This document shows, in pieces, positions 44,634 through 53,492 of a DNA stretch of 64,000 nt. The position numbers and the translations under genes were made by a program. Positions within the stretch are counted from its first letter, which is position 1; each line of letters begins with the position of its first letter. Below the pieces are notes generated by a model. It did no database searches, had not been told where the DNA came from, and was given only the letters and a program-made list of their open reading frames with translations. The stretch spans positions 27,959-91,958 of the forward strand of contig NZ_SRXN01000030.1 in assembly GCF_004827385.1 (NCBI RefSeq). Reading direction: 5' to 3'. The DNA is from Ensifer sp. MPMI2T. Its GTDB lineage: Bacteria; Pseudomonadota; Alphaproteobacteria; Rhizobiales; Rhizobiaceae.

Positions 44634-45446
44634 CTAGCCACTCCGGAAGGGCAGCATCAGCGACCAGACGAGCTTGATCGGATCGGTGCGCCCATAAGCC
44701 TTGAGGCCCGTTTCGATCGCATCGTCGCCGCTTGCCGGTTGTGCGACATAGGTCGAGAACAGCCGGTCCCAGATGGAAAGGTTGAAGCCGTAGTTCGAAT
44801 CCGTCTCGATCCTCTCGACGGAGTGGTGGATGCGATGCATGTCCGGCGTCACGATGAACCGCCGCAGCCTCCTTTCGGCCTTGGGCGGCAGCCGCAGATT
44901 GGCGTGATTGAACATGGCGCCGGCGTTGAGCACGATCTCGAAGAGGAGCACGGACAGGGCGGGGGCGCCAAGCGCGACAATAATCGCCGCCTTCCACACC
45001 ATCGACAGAAGAATTTCCAAGGGATGGAAGCGGAGCGCGGTCGTCAGGTCGACGCCGGGATCGGCATGGTGGACGCGATGGATGCGCCAGAGGATCGGCA
45101 GCTTGTGGTAGACGACATGCTCGAGCCAGACGGCAAAATCCAGCAGGACGAAGGCGATGAGGCCGGAAAATAGCGACGGGAGGCCAAGAGCGGGCAGTAC
45201 CCCGTATCCGCGTGCGTCGGCCCAGAGCGCAACGCCCGTCGCCGCGGCCGGAAAAACGATGCGCAGCAACAGCGAGGAGAGAAGCAGAATCGAAAGGTTC
45301 GTCGCCCAACGACGGGCCTTCAACGCCTTCATGAGTTCCGGTCGTTCCAGACGCGGATGAGAGAGTTCGAACACCGCAAGCAGCGCGAAAGCAGTGCCAA
45401 AGGCGATGAGGCGCCAGAGCGGTTCCGCAACACCGTAAAACAACAT
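44634..45446 (-). CDS. Sterol desaturase/fatty acid hydroxylase superfamily membrane protein
   Basis: 270-residue membrane protein with four or more helices. Di-iron histidine clusters are visible: HxxxH in LEHVVYHK, HRVHH, FNHANL and HRIHHS. Members hydroxylate or desaturate fatty acids or carotenoid-like lipids; the substrate here is unknown. It is convergent with the substrate-binding protein gene (3-base gap between ends). Confidence 0.88.
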   Translation of the reverse strand: MLFYGVAEPLWRLIAFGTAFALLAVFELSHPRLERPELMKALKARRWATNLSILLLSSLLLRIVFPAAATGVALWADARGYGVLPALGLPSLFSGLIAFVLLDFAVWLEHVVYHKLPILWRIHRVHHADPGVDLTTALRFHPLEILLSMVWKAAIIVALGAPALSVLLFEIVLNAGAMFNHANLRLPPKAERRLRRFIVTPDMHRIHHSVERIETDSNYGFNLSIWDRLFSTYVAQPASGDDAIETGLKAYGRTDPIKLVWSLMLPFRSG

Positions 45447-45476
45447 CCGTTAAGACCTCGTCCATGGGCCTGCGCT

Positions 45477-45580
45477 CTGCAGCGCCGGGCGTCTCATCCG
45501 ACGCATAAACGACGCTGCAGCACTTTGAATTGCTGCATGTTTTTATCCTTAAATCGGCTAGGATTTAAGCAAACATATAG
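45477..45580 (+). repeat. RIME-like double palindrome, full 104-bp copy
   Basis: First hairpin CTGCAGCG...CGCTGCAG with inner GCGTCTC/GACGC stem; second hairpin begins GAATTGCTGCATGTTTTTATCC and folds through TTAAATCGGCTAGGATTTAA to CAAACATATAG. It lies in the 194-base gap between the desaturase and TerB-like genes. Confidence 0.85.
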
Positions 45581-45640
45581 TAGTCGCACGGAACGACGGC
45601 AGCCCTCCGCCCGCGTCCCAGCGGTTCAGCCTAAGAGGAT

Positions 45641-46051
45641 CTACTTCCGGAAGCGCGCGATTGCGCCGCGTTCGATGGCGGCGCAGGTCAGTTTGTCGAG
45701 GCCCAGCCGGTCGCGCAGCAATTGCAGGAGCCGGATTTCCTCGTTGCGAATGCGCTGATCGGCGGCGGCAATCTCCACGGCGAGCGCATAGGCCGTCTCA
45801 TAAAGCCGTTGCGGCAAGGCTTCGCGGACCAATTCGAGGACGACGTCGAGGCCCTCCGGCGCGGCAAGCTGGGCCGAACACTCGCGGCCAATGTCGATCA
45901 GCCGGTCCTCGTCGAAACCGTCGAAAGCGGGCAGAAACCGGACGAGCCTGCCGATGCCGGCAAACTCGTCGTCGGCCATGTGCCGGTCGACAGCGGACAT
46001 CATCACCATGACATAGATGAAGGCTTCGTGCTGGCTGAGGCTTGTCGGCAT
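45641..46051 (-). CDS. TerB-family (tellurite resistance-like) protein
   Basis: 136-residue all-helical acidic protein. The helical pattern with acidic residues IYVMVMMSAVDRHMADDEF and DQRIRNEEIRLLQLLRD is of the TerB/DjlA metal-binding fold: two similar halves each with a D-x-x-x-x-x-E/D type loop. There is no ter operon here, so resistance is not implied. Function unknown. Confidence 0.8.
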   Translation of the reverse strand: MPTSLSQHEAFIYVMVMMSAVDRHMADDEFAGIGRLVRFLPAFDGFDEDRLIDIGRECSAQLAAPEGLDVVLELVREALPQRLYETAYALAVEIAAADQRIRNEEIRLLQLLRDRLGLDKLTCAAIERGAIARFRK

Positions 46052-46098
46052 TGTCCGGGCTCCTTTGACGGAGGGCAGTTAGGAATTTCGGCTGGGGC

Positions 46099-46944
46099 TT
46101 ACAAGTCCGGTGCCGTGTCGTCCGGTACCGTTTCATCAGGTACTCTGGCCACCGGTGGTTCATTGATGACGAGCGGCGCGCGGCTCAAATCGCGTGGGTC
46201 GTCGCCGTAGAAGCCAAGCTTCCCGCTTCGGGCGGTTTCCGCCTTGGCTTCAAGCGAGCTACCAGGCAGCGGTGTCGCCCAACCATTGCTGACGAGCCAT
46301 TCCGCCGGGTTTTCGTTCCCGACCTTGCAGGCCGTCGTGACGGTTTTCTCGGAGCTCTCTTCTGGCTGATCGCACACAAGCGCGCGCGCCCTCAGGAAGT
46401 TACGAAAGGCGGTGCGCGCGACCATGCCGCAGGGCCAGCTGCGGCCGTTGCCCTCGCAGGTTTTCTCGGCATTTTCCGGTTCGATATCCTTGAGCTGGAC
46501 GGTCGTGTCGCCCGAGCGGATCAATCCGGCAGCAAGCGCGACCGGACGCTGGTAGACAATCGTGGCTGCTGCCGGCTTTTCTTTCGGTTCGGAGAGCGGA
46601 GGCCGCGGCGCGATGCGCTCGAGCGGTTGTGCTATCCCTTCTTGCGGCACGGCGAAAAGCTGCGGTTCGATCGTCCTTGCCGGCAGGCGGCCGACCTTGC
46701 CGGTGCCCGCCCTCTGTTCGGGTACTGCTGGCGGCGGTGGGGCCGCAGGCGCTTCTACCGGCGGGTCCGGGGTTTCCGCCGGCGGCTGCGGGGCTTCGAT
46801 CGTGGCCACATCTGGCGTTTCGAGGGGGAAATCCGGTCCGGCATTGTCCTGACCGCGGATCGCGGCGACACCGCCCCAGAGGATGCCGGCATAAATCAGG
46901 AGGGCGAAAAGCCCGCCAGCGATTGTGAACGACTGCTGCCGCAT
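46099..46944 (-). CDS. Membrane-anchored thermonuclease-like (SNase fold) protein, probably inactive
   Basis: 281 residues. An N-terminal hydrophobic segment (about 5-28) acts as anchor or signal, followed by a Pro/Ala/Glu-rich linker (about 40-90) and a C-terminal domain that reads like a staphylococcal-nuclease fold: LIRSGDTTVQLKDIEPENAEKTC and CGMVARTAFRNFLRARALVCD, ending NPAEWLVSNGWA. Canonical active-site arginine/glutamate positions (for example GIDAPE) are not preserved: here LKDIEPENAEK. A non-catalytic periplasmic role is likely. It lies just after the S24 gene on the same strand (13-base gap). Confidence 0.7.
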   Translation of the reverse strand: MRQQSFTIAGGLFALLIYAGILWGGVAAIRGQDNAGPDFPLETPDVATIEAPQPPAETPDPPVEAPAAPPPPAVPEQRAGTGKVGRLPARTIEPQLFAVPQEGIAQPLERIAPRPPLSEPKEKPAAATIVYQRPVALAAGLIRSGDTTVQLKDIEPENAEKTCEGNGRSWPCGMVARTAFRNFLRARALVCDQPEESSEKTVTTACKVGNENPAEWLVSNGWATPLPGSSLEAKAETARSGKLGFYGDDPRDLSRAPLVINEPPVARVPDETVPDDTAPDL

Positions 46945-46957
46945 CAGGAAAGATATC

Positions 46958-47617
46958 CTACTGGCTGGCCCAGATGATCCGGGCGATCCACTCCACGTCT
47001 GACATTTCGAAATTGCGGTTCGGATGATCCGGGTTGAGCGACAGGAGCTCGATGCCGCGTGGCGTTTGCCTGGACAATACTTTCGCCATCACCTCGCCCT
47101 CGCGGGTCTTGAGGACGACACGATCGCCGCGCCGCACCTGCGCGGTCGGATCGACAATCAGAATATCACCGTCGCGATAGAGCGGCAGCATGCTGTCGCC
47201 CTGGATCTCCAGGGCATAGATGCCGGAGCGGCGCTCAAGCGCCGCAGGAAAATCGACCACATCCCAGCCTTGACCGGCGGGAAAGCCGCCGTCATCGAAG
47301 AAGCCGCCGGCGCCTGCCTGGGCGAAGCCAATGAGCGGAATGTCCGCCGATTGCTGCCGCTCGTCCGTAGGCACACTCTTTTGCGCTGCGGGGCGCATGA
47401 GGGCCATGAACTGGTCGAGGGACGAACCGGTTGCCTCGAGGATTTTCGAGATCGATTCCGTCGAGGGCCAGCGGTCGCGACCATCGGCGGATTGGCGCTT
47501 CGACTTGTTGAAGGATGTGGGATCGAGGCCAGCGCGGCGAGCCAGGCCGGACGGCGACAGCCGATGGCGTTCGGCCAGCGCGTCAATGGCGCGCCAGATG
47601 CTGTCGTGTGAAAGCAT
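46958..47617 (-). CDS. Helix-turn-helix / S24 peptidase regulator (LexA-CI like)
   Basis: 219 residues. The N-terminal region (about 5-75) is a Cro/CI-type helix-turn-helix: SPSGLARRAGLDPTSFNKSK. The C-terminal S24 domain has the catalytic serine in IQGDSMLPLYRDGD and the lysine in VVLKTREGEVMAK. Such proteins repress genes until self-cleavage. GTG 47626 is in frame, but GGAG before ATG 47617 favours it. No phage genes are nearby, so it is likely a chromosomal stress regulator. It is probably co-transcribed with the SNase-like gene. Confidence 0.88.
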   Translation of the reverse strand: MLSHDSIWRAIDALAERHRLSPSGLARRAGLDPTSFNKSKRQSADGRDRWPSTESISKILEATGSSLDQFMALMRPAAQKSVPTDERQQSADIPLIGFAQAGAGGFFDDGGFPAGQGWDVVDFPAALERRSGIYALEIQGDSMLPLYRDGDILIVDPTAQVRRGDRVVLKTREGEVMAKVLSRQTPRGIELLSLNPDHPNRNFEMSDVEWIARIIWASQ

Positions 47618-47726
47618 TCGATCCACTCCGGAAAGGCGAGGGACGCCATTCCTTCTGCCTCTCGCCTCAGATTAGCGAAGCAGGCAATGGCCGTAAAGAA
47701 TGCGAAGGAAAATAGTCCTTTGTCGG

Positions 47727-47830
47727 CTACAGCGCCGCGCGTCTTATCAGACGCGCAAAGGACGCTGTAGCACTTTGAATTGCTGCATGTTTTTATCCTT
47801 AAATCGGCTACGATTTAAGGAAACATGCAG
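47727..47830 (+). repeat. RIME-like double palindrome, full 104-bp copy
   Basis: The cleanest copy: hairpin 1 CTACAGCG...CGCTGTAG (47727-47770) with inner GCGCGTCT/AGACGCGC; hairpin 2 CTGCATGTTT...AAACATGCAG with inner CCTTAAATCG/CGATTTAAGG. Both are nested palindromes, so DNA cruciforms or RNA clovers can form. It separates the S24 and HxlR genes. Confidence 0.9.
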
Positions 47831-47838
47831 AGCTGCGG

Positions 47839-48354
47839 TCAGGCGGGTTCGTGCTCCCTTGCCTTTCTTGCCATAACCTGCTCATACGCCGCCTGCAGTG
47901 TCTGCCGCACGGTGGGCCCGTCCGGAGCCGCGGGCGCGGCGCCGAGATGTTCGACCCTGAGTTCGTCCATGAAGCGCTCCCAGAGTTCCGGGCCGCCTTC
48001 CTCCATCAGCTGCGCACGGATGCTCAGCTCCTCGGTGACCGGCAGATAGCGGCGGCCCCAGGCCCCGAGATGCGCCATGATCGGCACCAAAGCGATCGTC
48101 ATCTCGGTGAGGCTGTAGATCGCCTTCTGCTTGTGGCTGGGATCGTCCTTCTTCGTCAGCATGCCCATTTCCACTAGTGTCTTCAGCCGATCGGCGAGAA
48201 TGTTGGAGGAGATGCCCTCCTGCGAGCGCAGGAGTTCCCGGAAATGCCGTTTGCCTCCGAAAATCATGTCTCGGATGATCAGCAGGCTCCATTTGTCACC
48301 GAAGACTTCGAGCGAGAGATTGATCGGGCAACCGGAGCGATGGTCGTCTGTCAT
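47839..48354 (-). CDS. HxlR-family transcriptional regulator
   Basis: 171-residue winged-helix regulator. Conserved Cys9 in the GCPINLSLEVFGDKWSLLIIRDM segment and the helix-turn-helix FRELLRSQEGISSNILADRL are typical HxlR features. It is divergent from the SRPBCC protein gene (about 280 bases between starts), which is its probable target, as HxlR genes often control a neighbouring enzyme. Confidence 0.88.
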   Translation of the reverse strand: MTDDHRSGCPINLSLEVFGDKWSLLIIRDMIFGGKRHFRELLRSQEGISSNILADRLKTLVEMGMLTKKDDPSHKQKAIYSLTEMTIALVPIMAHLGAWGRRYLPVTEELSIRAQLMEEGGPELWERFMDELRVEHLGAAPAAPDGPTVRQTLQAAYEQVMARKAREHEPA

Positions 48355-48635
48355 GCTGGTCCCTGTAGATCACGATGATTTTGCGACTGAACCCAAGATC
48401 ATGAACGTGAACGATTCTGGCAAGTTGAGATGCGGGAAGCTGCCGAACCGCCTGCACCTTTCCACATCGGACTAACTGCTTGCATTATCGCACCAGTGAG
48501 ACTAAAGTGCAACTGCTTTTAATTCGAAAGCAGATTCCGACTAACGCAGTCGCGGGATTGGCGGCGATGACGTCAGTCCCGAAAGGATTTTCCCGGTGGA
48601 GAAGCGCCGGGTATGCCGCCGAACAGGAGACGGAC

Positions 48636-49112
48636 ATGACAAATCCATCTGCAGAGCATGCAAGTTTCACCATAGAACGTGTCTTCAAGGCATCGCCCGA
48701 GCAGGTTTTTCACGCCTTTGCCGATCCTGAAGCGCACGACCGGTGGTTCGTCAAGGCAGACAATTGGCCTGTCGCGGAATACCGGCACGACTTCCGCGTC
48801 GGCGGCCGCGAAAATGGCCGCTTCAGCAAGGACGGCAAAACGTTCTATTTCAACGAAACCGTCTATCTCGACATCGTCGAGAACAAGCGGATCGTCTCGG
48901 CCTACACCATGGCGAAGGACGATCGGCGGATTTCCGCCTCCATCGCCACCGTCGACCTGTTGCCCGAAGGAAAGGGCACCCGCGTCATCTTCACCGAACA
49001 GGCAGCCTTTCTCGACGGGCTGGACAAGGTCGAATATCGCCGGGAAGGCTGGGAGCAGTTGATCGGATTTCTTGCCGTCGAACTCGGTGAGAAGGACGAC
49101 GCCGCGGCTTGA
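48636..49112 (+). CDS. SRPBCC (AHSA1-type) domain protein
   Basis: 158-residue helix-grip protein of the Aha1/START-like superfamily. Beginning FTIERVFKASPEQVFHAFADPE and continuing with WFVKADNWP and the beta pattern to GWEQLIGFLA is typical. AGGAG before ATG 48636 sets the start; the frame opens earlier at 48480. Divergent from hxlR, likely co-regulated. Ligand unknown; relatives bind hydrophobic small molecules. Confidence 0.85.
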   Translation: MTNPSAEHASFTIERVFKASPEQVFHAFADPEAHDRWFVKADNWPVAEYRHDFRVGGRENGRFSKDGKTFYFNETVYLDIVENKRIVSAYTMAKDDRRISASIATVDLLPEGKGTRVIFTEQAAFLDGLDKVEYRREGWEQLIGFLAVELGEKDDAAA

Positions 49113-49144
49113 CGCCGCGGAGCGAGTTGCCGAAGGGCCAACAC

Positions 49145-49726
49145 TTACAGCATCGAAGCAAGCGCGCTGCCGGCCATGCCGAAGGAGAACACCACGAGGC
49201 AGGCGGCGGCGATGCGGCGGGGTAGCCGTGGACCGATCGGCCGCCTCGGCAACCGCGCAAGCAAAGTGCCGGCGATGATCCACAGCAAGCCGGCACTCAC
49301 CACCAGCACTGAGAAAGCGGCAAGCCAGGGGAGCATCGCTACCAGCCCCACCTGCGGCATGATCGCGAGCGCAATGATCAGTCCCTTTGGATTGAGCACG
49401 GTGGTGATGAAGACTTGCTCGAGCGTGATCAGCCGCGCTCCGACATCGTGCGCCTTCGCGGTCCAGAGAGCGCGTGCCATCAAAAGGATCCAGCAGGCGG
49501 CGGCGAGCTTGACGATAAGGCCGATCTCCGGGTGGGCGGACATGAACGGCGCGGCGAGCGAGGCGACCGGCACGATCACCGTCAGATAACCGCCGAGCTC
49601 GCCAAGGAGAAGCGGAGCTGAACGCTGCGCACCGGCCGACGCACCGGAAAGCCACAGCAGCGTGTTGGTCGGCCCGGGCGTTGCCAGGAGCAGGAGGATG
49701 GCGAGGGCGAACTGGAGCGGCTGCAT
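49145..49726 (-). CDS. LysE/RhtB family exporter
   Basis: 193-residue inner-membrane exporter with about six helices. The family start QFALAILLLLATPGPTNTLL, and the GASAGAQRSAPLLLGELGGYL stretch, match amino-acid exporters. ATG 49726 fits the family length; a GTG 27 bases further upstream is in frame. No clear ribosome site for either. It points towards the convergent SRPBCC gene. Substrate unknown. Confidence 0.85.
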   Translation of the reverse strand: MQPLQFALAILLLLATPGPTNTLLWLSGASAGAQRSAPLLLGELGGYLTVIVPVASLAAPFMSAHPEIGLIVKLAAACWILLMARALWTAKAHDVGARLITLEQVFITTVLNPKGLIIALAIMPQVGLVAMLPWLAAFSVLVVSAGLLWIIAGTLLARLPRRPIGPRLPRRIAAACLVVFSFGMAGSALASML

Positions 49727-49876
49727 GGTCGGCGTTCTTGTTGATCTCTCCACATGCTCTTAGCGCATCCGCTAACCCGCCGACTTGACCTTGGTCAATC
49801 GCCCGCAGGGGGGCTGATGCCCTCCGCGTCCGCCAAGTTCGGGCATTTAGGTCATCCACGTCGCCCGGTAAGGACG

Positions 49877-49908
49877 AAGAAAAGGGCCGCACCCCATCGG
49901 CACGGCCC
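49877..49908 (-). terminator. Terminator of the beta-oxidation operon
   Basis: On the minus strand GGGCCG...CGGCCC stem followed by TTTTCTTC, 31 bases after the fadB stop. Ends the acyl-CoA dehydrogenase-fadA-fadB transcript. Confidence 0.7.
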
Positions 49909-49938
49909 CTAATTTTTGCTTGGAAAGGGGCAGGCGGC

Positions 49939-52152
49939 TTACGCCGCCTTCTTTGCCTCTCCGTAAGGATCGAAGCGTCCGTAGAAGGTCTCGCCCTTTT
50001 CCGCCATGTCCTTGAGCAGCGGTGTCGGCTGGAAGTGATCGCCATGGTTCTTGGCGAGCTTTTCGCAGAGCTTGACGAAGGCTTTAACGCCCATGCCGTC
50101 GATGTAGGAAAGCGTGCCGCCGGTATAGGGCGCGAAGCCGAAACCGAGGATGGAGCCGACATCGGCTTCGCGCGGGTCGGTGACGATGCCTTCCTCGATG
50201 GTGCGGGCGGCTTCGAGCGCGATGGTTGCGAGGAAGCGCTGCTTCAGTACCTCGACGTCGATCTTGTCGGCCTGCTGCTGCGGATAGAGCGTCTTCAGTT
50301 CCGGCCAGAGATATTTCTTGGCGGGTTTTGCCGGATATTCGTAGAAGCCCTTGCCGTTCTTGCGGCCGCGGCGGTCGAGTTCGTCGACCATCTTGTTGAT
50401 CAGCGCCATGTGGCGCGGATCGACGGCCTTCTCGCCGAGATCGGCGACGGTCGCCTTCAGGATCTTTTGGCTGAGATCGATCGCCACCTCGTCGTTGAGC
50501 GACAGCGGACCGACCGGCATGCCGGCCATCTTGGCCGCGTTCTCGATCATCGCCGGCGGCACGCCTTCGATCAGCATGTCGTAGGCTTCATGGATGTAGC
50601 GGAAGACGCAGCGGTTGACGTAGAAGCCGCGGGTGTCGTTGACGACGATCGGCGTCTTTTTGATCGCCGCGACATAATCGAGTGCGGTCGCGAGCGCGCG
50701 GTCGCCGGTCTCCTTCCCGAGGATCACTTCCGTCAGCATCATCTTCTCGACCGGGGAGAAGAAATGGATGCCGATGAACTGTTCCGGCCGCTTCGAGTTC
50801 TTCGCGAGTCCCGTGATCGGCAGAGTCGACGTGTTGGAGGCGAAGATCGCGTCCTCGGCAATCACCGCTTCGATCTTCTCGATCACCTCCTTCTTGACCT
50901 GCCGGTCCTCGAAGACCGCCTCGACCACGAGACCGGCATCCTTGAGGTCGCCATAGTCGGCCGACGGCGTGATGCGGGCGAGCAGCGCCTCGCCCTCTTC
51001 CTTGGTCAGCCGGCCCTTGCCGATCGAATCCTTGACCAGCCCTTCCGAATGCGCCTTGCCCTTTTCGGCCGTCTCCATGTCGCGGTCGATGAGGGTTACC
51101 GGAATACCAGCGGCGGCGGTGACATAGGCGATCGAGGCACCCATGAACCCGGCGCCGACGACGCCGACCTTTTTGAATTCGGACTTCGGCACGGCGGCGG
51201 GGCGACGGGCGCCCTTGCCGAGCTCCTGCATCGAGACGAACAGCGAGCGGATCATCGAGAAGGCTTCCGTCGTCTGCAGGATCTCGGTGAAGTAGCGCTG
51301 CTCAACTTTGAGACCGGTGTCGAAAGGTACCTGCAGGCCCTCATAGACGCATTTGAGGATGGCGATCGCGCCTGGATAGTTGCCATAGGTCTCGCGGCGA
51401 AGAATGCCGGAAGCGGCGGGCCAGAGTTGGGCCGAAGCCGGCGTCCAGATGCCGCCGCCCGGCACCTTGAAACCCTTTTCGTCCCAGGGCTGGACCGGCT
51501 TCAGGCCGTTCTTGATCATCGCCTTGGCGGTGTCGATCAGCTTGTCCGGATCGACCACCTCGTGGACGAGCCCCATCGCCTTGGCACGCGCCGCTGTCAG
51601 CGACGAGCCGGTCGTCATCATCTGCAGCGCGTCCTGCGCATTGGTGAGGCGCGGCACGCGCTGGGTACCGCCGGCGCCGGGGAAGATGCCGACCTTGACT
51701 TCCGGCAGTGCGATCTTCACCGCTTTGGAATTGGATGCTACCCGGCCGTGGCAGGCGAGCGACAGTTCGAAGGCGCCGCCCATGCAGGTGCCGTTGATCG
51801 CCGAGACCCAGGGCTTGCCCGACGTTTCGAGCTTGCGGAAGAGGCCCGTCATGCGGCCGACGAGGTCAAAGAGCTTTTGCGCTGCATTGGCCGGGTCTTT
51901 CTTCTTTTCCTCGGCCTGAAAGGTGAACATCGACTTGATCATCGAGAGGTCGGCGCCGCCGGAAAAGGACGACTTGCCGGAGGTGAAGACGACGCCCTTG
52001 ACGGCCGCGTCGGCGGTCGTTTGGTCGACGATGGCGTTCAGCTCCTCCATCACCACCTGGGTGAAGACGTTCATCGATTTCTCGGGCATGTCCCAGGTGA
52101 CGAGCGCGATGCCGTCAGCGTCGGTTTCGATCTTGAAGTTCGTGTAAGACAT
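49939..52152 (-). CDS. fadB: FadB, enoyl-CoA hydratase / 3-hydroxyacyl-CoA dehydrogenase
   Basis: Bifunctional beta-oxidation enzyme, 737 residues. The N-terminal crotonase domain (about 1-200) has the oxyanion hole region [10 protein letters not shown] and [15 protein letters not shown]. The Rossmann NAD site is [16 protein letters not shown] near residue 340, followed by two HCDH C-terminal domains with the [14 protein letters not shown] segment. It lies 22 bases after fadA in the same operon. The enzyme complex acts in the cytoplasm on acyl-CoA substrates. Confidence 0.96.
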   Translation of the reverse strand: MSYTNFKIETDADGIALVTWDMPEKSMNVFTQVVMEELNAIVDQTTADAAVKGVVFTSGKSSFSGGADLSMIKSMFTFQAEEKKKDPANAAQKLFDLVGRMTGLFRKLETSGKPWVSAINGTCMGGAFELSLACHGRVASNSKAVKIALPEVKVGIFPGAGGTQRVPRLTNAQDALQMMTTGSSLTAARAKAMGLVHEVVDPDKLIDTAKAMIKNGLKPVQPWDEKGFKVPGGGIWTPASAQLWPAASGILRRETYGNYPGAIAILKCVYEGLQVPFDTGLKVEQRYFTEILQTTEAFSMIRSLFVSMQELGKGARRPAAVPKSEFKKVGVVGAGFMGASIAYVTAAAGIPVTLIDRDMETAEKGKAHSEGLVKDSIGKGRLTKEEGEALLARITPSADYGDLKDAGLVVEAVFEDRQVKKEVIEKIEAVIAEDAIFASNTSTLPITGLAKNSKRPEQFIGIHFFSPVEKMMLTEVILGKETGDRALATALDYVAAIKKTPIVVNDTRGFYVNRCVFRYIHEAYDMLIEGVPPAMIENAAKMAGMPVGPLSLNDEVAIDLSQKILKATVADLGEKAVDPRHMALINKMVDELDRRGRKNGKGFYEYPAKPAKKYLWPELKTLYPQQQADKIDVEVLKQRFLATIALEAARTIEEGIVTDPREADVGSILGFGFAPYTGGTLSYIDGMGVKAFVKLCEKLAKNHGDHFQPTPLLKDMAEKGETFYGRFDPYGEAKKAA

Positions 52153-52174
52153 ATTCTCTCTCCCGGGGATCGGA

Positions 52175-53383
52175 TCAGACGCGTTCGATGATGGTGGCGG
52201 TGCCCATGCCGGCGCCGATGCAAAGCGTGACGAGCGCGGTGTTGAGGTCCCGGCGCTCGAGTTCGTCGAGCACCGTGCCGAGGATCATCGCGCCGGTGGC
52301 GCCGAGCGGATGGCCCATGGCGATCGCGCCGCCGTTGACGTTGATCTGGTCGTGCGGGATGTCGAAGGCCTGCATATAGCGGAGGACGACCGCGGCAAAA
52401 GCCTCGTTGAGCTCGAAGAGGTCGAGATCGGAAAGCTTCATGCCGGCGCGTTTCAGGAGCTTTTCGGTGACGTCGACCGGACCGGTCAGCATCAGTGCGG
52501 GGTCGGAGCCGATATTAGCGAAGGCGCGGATGCGCGCCCGCGGCTTCAGGCCCATGGATTCGCCGCCGGCCTTGGAGCCGAGGAGAACGGCGGCCGCGCC
52601 GTCGACGATGCCGGAGGAGTTGCCGGCGTGGTGGACATAGTTGATCCGCTCGATTTCCGGATGCGCCTGGATGGCGACGGCCTCGAAGCCGCCCATCTCG
52701 CCAGGCATCTGGAAGGAGGGGTTGAGCGAGGCGAGCGCTTGCATGTCGGTGGTCGGGCGCATGTGCTCGTCACGGTCGAGAATGGTCAGGCCATTCTGAT
52801 CCTTGACCGGCACGACCGAGTTCTTGAAGTAGCCCTTTTCCCAGGCATTGGCGGCGCGCTTCTGGCTTTCCACCGCATAGGCGTCGACGTCGTCACGCGA
52901 AAAGCCGTACTTCGTGGCGATGAGATCGGCCGAGACGCCCTGCGGCATGAAATAGGCCGGCAGGTTGACGGAGGGGTCCATGAACCAGGAGCCGCCCGAC
53001 ATGCCGAGACCGACACGAGACATGGATTCGACGCCGCCGGCGATCACGATGTCGTCCGCGCCTTGGGCGATCTTCGCGGCGCTGAAGTTGACGGCGTCGA
53101 GGCCGGAGGCGCAGAAGCGCGAGATCTGCATGCCCGGCGCGCGCGTCGAATAGCCTGCCTCGAAGGCTGCCGCCTTGGGGATGACCGAGCCTGCGTCCAT
53201 CACCGGATCGACACAGCCCATGATGATGTCGTCGACGGTCGACGTGTCGAGGCCGTTACGGTCACGCACCGCTTCCAGCATCTTGGCCGCGAGGCGGACG
53301 GAGGGCACTTCGTGCAGCGATCCGTCCTTCTTGCCACGGCCGCGCGGTGTGCGCACGTGGTCGTAAACGAAGACTTTCGTCAT
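52175..53383 (-). CDS. fadA: FadA, acetyl-CoA acyltransferase (3-ketoacyl-CoA thiolase)
   Basis: Cleaves 3-ketoacyl-CoA, the last beta-oxidation step, 402 residues. The nucleophilic Cys is in [14 protein letters not shown] (about residue 91), the catalytic His in [16 protein letters not shown], and the C-terminal Cys in [15 protein letters not shown] 53383 has GGGAG upstream. It is preceded by the acyl-CoA dehydrogenase gene and a 109-base spacer with a palindromic element. Confidence 0.96.
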   Translation of the reverse strand: MTKVFVYDHVRTPRGRGKKDGSLHEVPSVRLAAKMLEAVRDRNGLDTSTVDDIIMGCVDPVMDAGSVIPKAAAFEAGYSTRAPGMQISRFCASGLDAVNFSAAKIAQGADDIVIAGGVESMSRVGLGMSGGSWFMDPSVNLPAYFMPQGVSADLIATKYGFSRDDVDAYAVESQKRAANAWEKGYFKNSVVPVKDQNGLTILDRDEHMRPTTDMQALASLNPSFQMPGEMGGFEAVAIQAHPEIERINYVHHAGNSSGIVDGAAAVLLGSKAGGESMGLKPRARIRAFANIGSDPALMLTGPVDVTEKLLKRAGMKLSDLDLFELNEAFAAVVLRYMQAFDIPHDQINVNGGAIAMGHPLGATGAMILGTVLDELERRDLNTALVTLCIGAGMGTATIIERV

Positions 53384-53433
53384 CTCTTGATCTCCCTTTG
53401 GGCGGCATCGCTTCGAGCCGCGCTTGATGCATT

Positions 53434-53482
53434 GGAGCAGGATGCCTGCCGAAGCCGCCTCGCGCTTTCCTCATCCTGCTCC
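53434..53482. repeat. Palindromic element between acyl-CoA dehydrogenase gene and fadA
   Basis: Arms GGAGCAGGATG (53434-53444) and CATCCTGCTCC (53472-53482) with 27 bases between. Outer arms resemble GAGCGGGATG of the element at 3416, so it belongs to the same loose family. It may stabilise or attenuate the operon mRNA. Confidence 0.7.
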
Positions 53483-53492
53483 GAGTGTGAAA

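Noticed and set aside
45641..46051. Tellurite-resistance operon.
   Set aside because: Only a TerB-like domain is present; no terC, terD or terZ neighbours.
46958..47617. S24 repressor as part of a prophage.
   Set aside because: No integrase, capsid, tail or lysis genes are present nearby; all neighbours are chromosomal.
50035..52191. Long open frames antisense to fadB (718 codons) and similar long frames opposite fadA, the acyl-CoA dehydrogenase and fadD.
   Set aside because: High-GC coding produces long antisense frames. They lack ribosome sites and recognisable motifs, while the opposite strand has complete enzyme motifs.
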